Shown piece by piece: positions 57,482-64,000 of a stretch of 64,000 nucleotides of DNA; positions within the stretch are counted from its first letter, which is position 1, and each line of letters starts with the position of its first letter. This stretch comes from Cannabis sativa (lineage: Eukaryota; Streptophyta; Magnoliopsida; Rosales; Cannabaceae), in assembly GCF_029168945.1 (NCBI RefSeq), contig NC_083602.1, positions 26,895,323 to 26,959,322 of the forward strand. The letters run 5' to 3'. The translations under genes were made by a program, and so were the position numbers. Under the pieces are notes generated by a model. That model made no database searches and was not told the DNA's origin. It saw nothing but the letters and a program-made list of their open reading frames with translations.

Positions 57482-59376
57482 TGTTGGGTTTTATGCCCTA
57501 AATAAAACTCATTTCATATAATCAGATTTACTTATTAATAAAGATCAGAAATAACATTTTATGTTGCATGGTTCACATGATTTATTTCATGATTATATGT
57601 ATATAATGTATGAATTCTTTTTAAGTCCAGAACATATGAGTTTGTTAAAGAGTATAGTGTTGTCAGCACAGTGGAATATAATCTTAATTATATGTTCAAA
57701 AGTTTATTCCCTGATTTGTCAGAACACTGGATTTAGACTGACATGGTATAATCAGCGATAGGTATTCTTACACCTTGGAAAAGTGTTATGTCCTTTCAAG
57801 GGCTTTGGCAAAGTTTACCAGTATCGGATGTATGGAGTATACATCGGAAGGGACCGATATTGAACTTTGATTAGATATATTAAAACTTACCGTAATATCT
57901 ATTCAATTCAATATCACCTGTTGATCCTAGATCAAATGATCTTAATCTTGATATGGTTAGGTTCAATCTCAAGAGTGTTATCCGTGTTCTTTGATTTGTT
58001 AGTTAAGCCTACTTTTGGGTCAGGGTGATACGTACATTTTGAGAACACAGTAGTGCAATTGAGTGGGAGCGCTAACATAAATATGGAATCTATAGCTTCT
58101 ATCTGGCGAATAGAAAGTAAAGGATGATTTCCTTCGAGCTTAACCAAACGAAAATAAATGGTGGAGATCTCATTTCACTTAGCTGAAATATCATTTATAA
58201 AGGGTTAAGTGTTTTAAGGATAAAATACATTGTAGGGTGTTACGGTAATTTAATCCCTTTACAGTGTAAATCATCTATATAGAGGATCATTGATCACATT
58301 AGGGTTATAACAATTGATAACTAATGATGTGTCTATATCATGGAACATACAGAGCGTTCTATATGACTGAGAGTGCAATTCCAAGTTCTAAGTGTGGATT
58401 CAATGAGGAATTAATAAGTTAGGGAATTTACTTGGTAAATTCGGTTCAACTTATTGGAAGCTCGGTTATATAGACCCATGGTCCCCATACTAGTTGAGAC
58501 CATACTGCTTGTAAGATTCAGTTAATTGATTTGAATTAATCAATTATAATTCTAAAAGTTAGACTATGTCTACTTTATGATTCTCACTTAGTAAGGATGA
58601 AAAGGGTTTCTAGGTTTAATTATTAATTAAGAGACTTTGTATGTCTAATTAATAATTATTTTAAATGACAGTATTATTTAATAATCTATTTTAGTTATTA
58701 AATAATTAGTTTTGGCATTTAAATGATTAGAATTGGAAAAATGGCATTTTTGGAGAAATAGAAAAAAATTGAGGAAACTGCAAAATCCAAGTGAGGCCCA
58801 TTTCACCCTATGGCCGGCCACCTCTTTGTGTGTTTCCCAATTATTATTTTCAATTTTAACTGTCATGTAATTGCTAATCAAAGCCTAGCAATAATAGAAA
58901 AGTGGTGGATCACACTAAATAAGACAGTTAATCAATTACACAGTAAAAGAGGAAACTGCTTATTTGGAAAGTTGTGCTCTCCCTTTTCCCTATATATAGC
59001 AGCCCTTGTTCTCTTCTCTTCAAGCTTCAGATCACACGAATTCAAGAGAGAAAAGAGAGAGAAAATTTCGAAATCCTTGTGAGATGAGTAGTGCCCACAC
59101 ACATCAAGTGGTACCTCAATCATAGTATGTAAGACTATGGAAATTCTGCATCAAAGAAGGAGAAAAGAAGATCCAGGTTCAGATCTTGGTGATGCTCTGC
59201 TACAGAAAGGAATCAAGGGCTAGAGATCTGAACGGAAGGAGTCATAATATTCTGCTGCACCCACTGTAAGGTTTTCTAACTTTATATGTGTTTATTTTCA
59301 TTTTTTAGAATTCATATTAGGTTGTTAATCCAACATACATGATAGTAAATAGATCCTGGTAAAATAATTTCCAACA
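57482..59376 (+). mobile_element. Solo copia-family LTR next to gypsy element G2
   Basis: A full 1895-bp copy from TGTTGGGTTTTATGCCC to GGTAAAATAATTTCCAACA. The flanks are TATTG (57477-57481) and CATTG (59377-59381), a duplication with one mismatch. The right duplication overlaps the first two bases (TG) of the gypsy LTR at 59380. No internal region is present. Confidence 0.88.
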
Positions 59377-59379
59377 CAT

Positions 59380-60405
59380 TGTTATACCCGAAATTCGGCT
59401 ACCATCTCAGTGGGGGACACGTGTCAAGATAAAAGGAATATGGATCGATACAATTGCTTTTTATGGAATAACTCATTAATTACGTAAGTATCAGAGTATA
59501 TTTGCAACCTGCTGACTTTAAGGTCTTATGCGAGGAAAAAATATACAAACTGTTGCTTAGTATATTAACGAGGAACCATATGTCGTTGAATGTGAATAGC
59601 GAGGTATCAAGTACGTTACATCTAAGAAGACAAAAGCGACACATATCGATTGCAGAAGCACTTAGTGTATAATGTACAAACTAAGTATAACAGTCGGGTT
59701 TTCTCAAGACCTAATAAGCGAGGTGCCTATCTCGTTATGGGAAGGCTTCTTGTAACTTCACCCAATTAACTTCAGACATCTTCTCAGTGAGACTTACAAT
59801 CCTGACGAGTCAGAAGCTAACATTCAAGTGAGCCTCGAGAAACTCTATTAACAAGAATTACGATTGTCCTAAATGAAGCGATAAGTTTTTAAACAAAGAA
59901 GCAACAAGACGTGCATCGTCGACCTCGGAAGGAAAAATGGCCCCAACTCGCTATTATGATCACTTGAACCAAGCTTCTGTCGAGACATTCCCGGATACAA
60001 CAATTAAAGACGTGTTTAAATACATGATTATTTTGACCTAGTAAAAGCGAGAAAATCATAGCTGTATGATTTTCAAATAATAACCGCATTTACACTACAT
60101 GATATGTAATCAAGCCCATGATCTTAGGGGATGATCATTGTAAAAAAGATTACAGTCAACTTTGTAATTAATTGCCCACTATGTGATTATAAATAGTGGC
60201 AAGTAAGATCAAAAAAGGGGATGAAAAATTCATACAAAAGAGGCCCTGAGAAAACTATCAGAAATCTGAATAAGATTGACTCGTGGACTATGCAGAATTT
60301 TAACTGCAAAACCACGTAAAAAATCCTGAGTGTTCATACTTTTTATTTTACAACCTTTATTTTTCTGTGCGAGATTGTCACTGTTAGGCTCAAATTTGGT
60401 TAACA
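59380..60405 (+). mobile_element. 5' LTR of Ty3/gypsy element G2
   Basis: It starts TGTTATACCCGAAATTCGG and ends GGTTAACA, giving matched TGTTA...TAACA ends and 1026 bp. TATAAATA is at 60188-60195. The block GGTGCTTTCATTGAGAG follows after about 25 bases, as in gypsy element G1, and marks the leader or primer-site region. The element runs on to the right edge. Confidence 0.8.
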
Positions 60406-60502
60406 AAAATATGCGTTAATAGTTTGGTGCTTTCATTGAGAGCCTCTGTGGAAAAGCTCAGACTAAACCCTCCTTTCTTTTGAAGAAAAGACCCTCCCAT
60501 TC

Positions 60503-62558
60503 ATGGCTGAAAATCCAGAAAATGTTAATACACCACATGAGGAAACTCATCATCGTTCTGGGAAAGAGCCCATGGGCTCTAGAGGGTCAACCAACCCACA
60601 GTCCCGACGAACCACCCGCTCCACGAGGACTCAACCTGAGGGTGGCCCCATCGCCGAACCACACGTTCACGGCGAACCCAACCTGACGTTGGTCCTAGTA
60701 TGTGGACAACATGCTCGAGGAGAACTCATCGTGGGAGTGGCCAGAACCCTAGGACGAGGGATGAAGAGCCCAATCGTGGAGGTGCCCAGCTTATGGGAGA
60801 AGATACTTATGAAACGCAAAACTGCCGCCTTAGACGCCGCCTGGAGGAGGCACAACAGCGAAACGTTGAATTAGAGCATTACGCGGCTGCAGCTAGGGCA
60901 ACACAGGGGACTAATGCTCAAAATCAACTTGAACTTGGAGTGAGAAGACCACGAGGCAGGACTCGTGGCTCACGAACCAGGAGATAGGAAAATGCCCGGG
61001 AAGAACAACCCAGGGAAAATGAGATACCCCCTGAAAATTAGAATGATCAACTAGAAACTGATGAACGAGAAATTTCTCATGAAAATGAGGAGAATCTTGG
61101 GACTCAGCCTGGAGAACGAAGATCACTTGTAAGGAACCACCAACGTTCTTACCAAACCCATAGAGTGAGGGCTCATACAGACCCTAATGGAGGAAATACG
61201 ATAAACCACACTTAAAGGGAAAGAACTGAGCGTGAAGAAGCAAGTGTGACCTCGAGGCAGTCAAGGACCCATAGTTGGTCAACTTGAAGAGGAGAAAGTA
61301 CTCAACGAGCTAATGATCAAGAAAGCATGAGTACCAGTAAATCCACGAGTCACTCAAAGATGAAGTCCATGAGCGGGACGAGGTATGTGAGTAGGGCGCA
61401 ATCTGTGAGTAAGATGAGGTTTGTCAGCAATTACTCCCAACCAGATCTACGAGAGCACTTGAATCAAAAGAAACCTGACCTTCATCAACAACTCAGTCCA
61501 AAGCAAGAGGATCCCATACAATTGCGAATAGACGAGTTGGAAGATAAGTTTAGGAGATATCAAGTGGGGGAACTAGGGAGACAATTTGGATACAATTCAA
61601 ATGAGGAGCTTGAGCCGTATCACCCAGATATTATGAATACCTCTTTTCCTTCAGGATTCAAAAACCCGCATGTCTTGTCGTATGACGAAACCACTGATCT
61701 GATCTCGCATTTGAACAATTTTAATACAATAATGTGAGCGCGTAATGTGACGAACAATTTACGCTGTATTTTGTTCCCCACCTCGCTTGTTGGAACGCAA
61801 GCAGCTGGTTTAACAAGTTTACTCACCATTCAATAACTTCTTGGGAGCAACTGTCTAGGGATTTCAAGAAACAATTCCAGGCTACTAGGGATAGATGACC
61901 CAAAGCAGCCTCGCTAACCAATATAAAACAGCAGCTCGGTGAGACACTTAAGGCATACTTAAGTCGTTTTAGCACAGTTGCAGCTAGGGTTAGGAATTTG
62001 GATGACAGTACATAACTTACATCCCTTCAGGCAGGGATCTATATTGATCCGTCAACCGCAGGGGGTGAGCTGTGGGATGACTTATAAGGTCGTCCAGTAA
62101 AAAACGTCACTGAGTTTAACGAAAGGGCTCAGGTATTCGTTCGGAAAGAAGAAGCCTAAAAGGAAATGAATTTGTTGAAAACAAGTTCGGGAAGCAAACC
62201 CAGTAACGTTTCAACAAGTACTGTTTCCATGAGAATTGATAACTCGGGGGCTTGTGGTTCGAAAAGAAAGGACGGTTCTAAGGAACCGTCAAAGGATAAA
62301 ATGAAACTAAAGAAGCACGATAAGTACGTGCCAGTGTATACTATTTATAATGAGCTTAATGAAACTCAAGAGAATATTTACCTCGCACATGAGAAAAAGG
62401 TTGCCTTCAGCAAACCCGAGCCCATGAGGAATGGGAGGAGCAAAAGAGATCCTAACAGGTATTGTAAATTCCATAAGGATATTAGGCACACGACCGAAGA
62501 ATGTCGCCAATTGAAAGATGAGATAGAAAGTCTCTTCGCTCGAGGTTACTTTAAATAG
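60503..62558 (+). pseudogene. Gag of gypsy element G2, broken
   Basis: It opens at the ATG at 60503 (MAENPENVNTPHEETHH) and shifts frame near 60690 into a coiled-coil part (RRRLEEAQQRNVELEHYAAA). It then runs through stops near 60985, 61037, 61213, 61287 and 61735. The retrotransposon gag core is visible (FPSGFKNPHVLSYDETTDLI, then HLNNFN). The C-terminal part in another frame (from 62166) ends with a CHCC-type zinc site YCKFHKDIRHTTEECRQLKD. At least two frameshifts and five stops make it non-coding as it stands. Confidence 0.75.
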
Positions 62559-62639
62559 TACATGAAAAGATAGGGCCACGGATACAACCATCCCAGTCTG
62601 CCCAATAACCCAAACAACCAGGGGTTAAAACCTCTTCCT

Positions 62640-63230
62640 ATTGAAGGGGAGGACATCTTGGTTATTTCGGGAGGACCACATATCCCAGGGGAAATCAATA
62701 ACGCCCTGAAAAGATATGTGAAAAAGATAAAGAACGAGCAGTCGACATTTTCCCCAAAACCTTCCAAGAAGGTGAAAATAGAAGAACCTCCAATTATATT
62801 CACGGAGGAAGACGAGAAAAACGTGAGATACCCTCACGTTAATCCATTAGTAATTACCATTCAACTCGCCAATAAAAGAATCAAAAGGGTGTTAATAGAC
62901 AGTGGGAGCTCAGTAAATATCCTTTATAAGGAAACTTTAAGGAAGATGGGGCTCGAAAAAGCCAAATTAAGGCCTTGTATGGTGAATTCTTGCGGATTCA
63001 CTGGAGACAACATTGCCAGTCTTGGCATAATCGAGCTCGCATTAACCTTGGGCAAGGCACCCCTATCTGCCACTGTTATGCAAGACTTCCTAGTTATCGA
63101 CCTGCCACCGGCTTACAACATATTGTTGGGTCGTCTATCACTGATCGAACTAGGGGCAATCAGTTCGATCAAGCACATATCCTTGAAGTTCCAAACACTA
63201 GAAGGTGTGGGAGTGGTGCGTAGCGACTAG
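62640..63230 (+). pseudogene. Protease domain of gypsy element G2
   Basis: This is a clean open stretch of about 190 codons. It contains [10 protein letters not shown], the aspartic protease active site [13 protein letters not shown], a flap-like [10 protein letters not shown] and the YNILLGR motif. The frame closes with TAG at 63228-63230, ahead of the RT domain, whereas Tat-type elements usually read straight through, so this stop is probably a mutation. Confidence 0.8.
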
Positions 63231-63469
63231 ATGCTGGCTCGCGATTGCTATCGCATAGAGTTGCAACATAGGAAAGTCGGTCATCAGTTGATGGCGATGT
63301 TGGCAGAAAAAAATGAAAAGAAAGACGAAGATCTTGACCCTCAAGTTCAAGATGAGAGAAACCTATTAAAACCAATTGAGGAATTGGAAGATGTTATTCT
63401 TGACCCAGGAAATCCCACAAAGTGTGTATACATTGGGAAGAACTTGGACGAGCAGCTCAAATAGCAGCT

Positions 63470-64000
63470 AATAAGTTTTTTGAACGCAAACCAGGATCAA
63501 TTTGCCTGGAGCCATGGAGATATGATAGGGATCGACCCTAATATTGTTTGCCATCATTTAAATGTTGATCCAAACTACCCAGCGAAGAGGCAAAAAAGGA
63601 GACCCTTGGATTCTGAGAGACAAGGGGCACTAAAACAGGAAGTGGATAAGTTGTTGGTCATCGACTTTATACGCGAGGTGTTTTGTCCCTCATGGATAGC
63701 TAATCTTGTTCTTGTCCCGAAGCCTAACGGAACTTGGAGAACTTGTATTGATTTCTCTGATCTGAATAAGGCGTGCCCAAAAGATTATTTTCCACTACTC
63801 AGGATCGTCCAGTTAGTGGATGCAACTGCTGGGCACGAGCTTATGTCATTTATGGACGCGTATTCTGGATATAACCAGATAAAAATGTATGTCCGAGATC
63901 AAGAACATACAAGCTTCGTAACCAACATAGGACTCTATTGTTATAAAGTCATGTCGTTTAGACTGAAGAATGCTGGGGCAACATATCAGCGATTGGTAAA
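63470..64000 (+). pseudogene. Reverse transcriptase N-terminal half of gypsy element G2
   Basis: One uninterrupted frame runs to the right edge. It reads FAWSHGDMIGIDPNIVCHHL, then WIANLVLVPKPNGTWRTCID, LNKACPKDYFPL and FMDAYSGYNQI (first catalytic aspartate), then SFRLKNAGATYQRLV. The second catalytic motif (YXDD), RNase H and integrase would lie outside the window. It is typed as a pseudogene because gag and the protease frame are broken. Confidence 0.88.

Larger units (their letters stand above)
59380..64000 (+). mobile_element. Ty3/gypsy element G2 (Tat-like), cut by the right edge
   Basis: The order is LTR, gag, protease, reverse transcriptase on the plus strand, the Ty3/gypsy layout. 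The protease-RT sequences (DATAGHEL, MDAYSGYNQI, CPKDYFPL) are those of the plant Tat/Retand group. Gag carries several stops, but protease and RT frames are long and clean, so the element is only moderately decayed. Confidence 0.8.

Noticed and set aside
60911..62837. Minus-strand frames opposite the gypsy gag and protease
   Set aside because: Antisense shadows of the gag-pol region with no domain of their own.

Overview
This is nuclear DNA of a flowering plant, almost certainly a eudicot. It is AT-rich, has spliced genes with GT-AG introns and plant-type gene families, and is full of plant LTR retrotransposons, one LINE and several MITE-like elements. The exact species cannot be read from the sequence. 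There are no bacterial genes, tRNAs, rRNAs or CRISPR arrays.

The host genes form one island at 11.3-29.2 kb. A pentatricopeptide repeat (PPR) protein gene (minus, 11368-13116) is head to head with a 32-exon exportin-4 gene (plus, 14127-25664), and the two share a gap of about 0.4 kb. Exportin-4 converges on a six-exon RRM protein gene of the RBM42 type (minus, 26141-29160). All three coding frames are intact across every splice junction I could place. Their introns and flanks carry small non-autonomous elements.

The rest is repeats. On the left, 1-7997 is a minus-strand Ty1/copia element (called A here) with a 1.9-kb LTR, a tRNA-iMet-like primer site and a decayed gag-pol. It sits inside a plus-strand LTR of the same family, next to the 5' end of a Ty3/gypsy element (9005-10211). 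From 29.5 to 54.9 kb lies a nested pile. A MULE-like element (29567-30452) is followed by a LINE whose ORF1 is split by an old copia-family LTR. That LTR is split by copia element C, which itself holds a 905-bp TGTAA...TTACA insertion and a reversed LTR of the same family. A second decayed copia element, D (44740 to about 54900), holds three more LTRs of the family. Target-site duplications (TSDs) give the order of most insertions.

From 54.9 to 57.5 kb there are gene fragments: a Harbinger-type nuclease, a piece of the F-box gene MAX2, and the membrane-spanning part of an LRR receptor kinase like PXC3. A solo LTR (57482-59376) then abuts a plus-strand Ty3/gypsy element of Tat-like type (59380 to the right edge), with LTR, broken gag, protease and the start of reverse transcriptase. 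I found no wholly new biological system. The strongest unusual features are the repeated nesting of one LTR family in itself, the triple TSD in element C, the MAX2/PXC3 fragment cluster and a relic duplicate of an exportin-4 exon.
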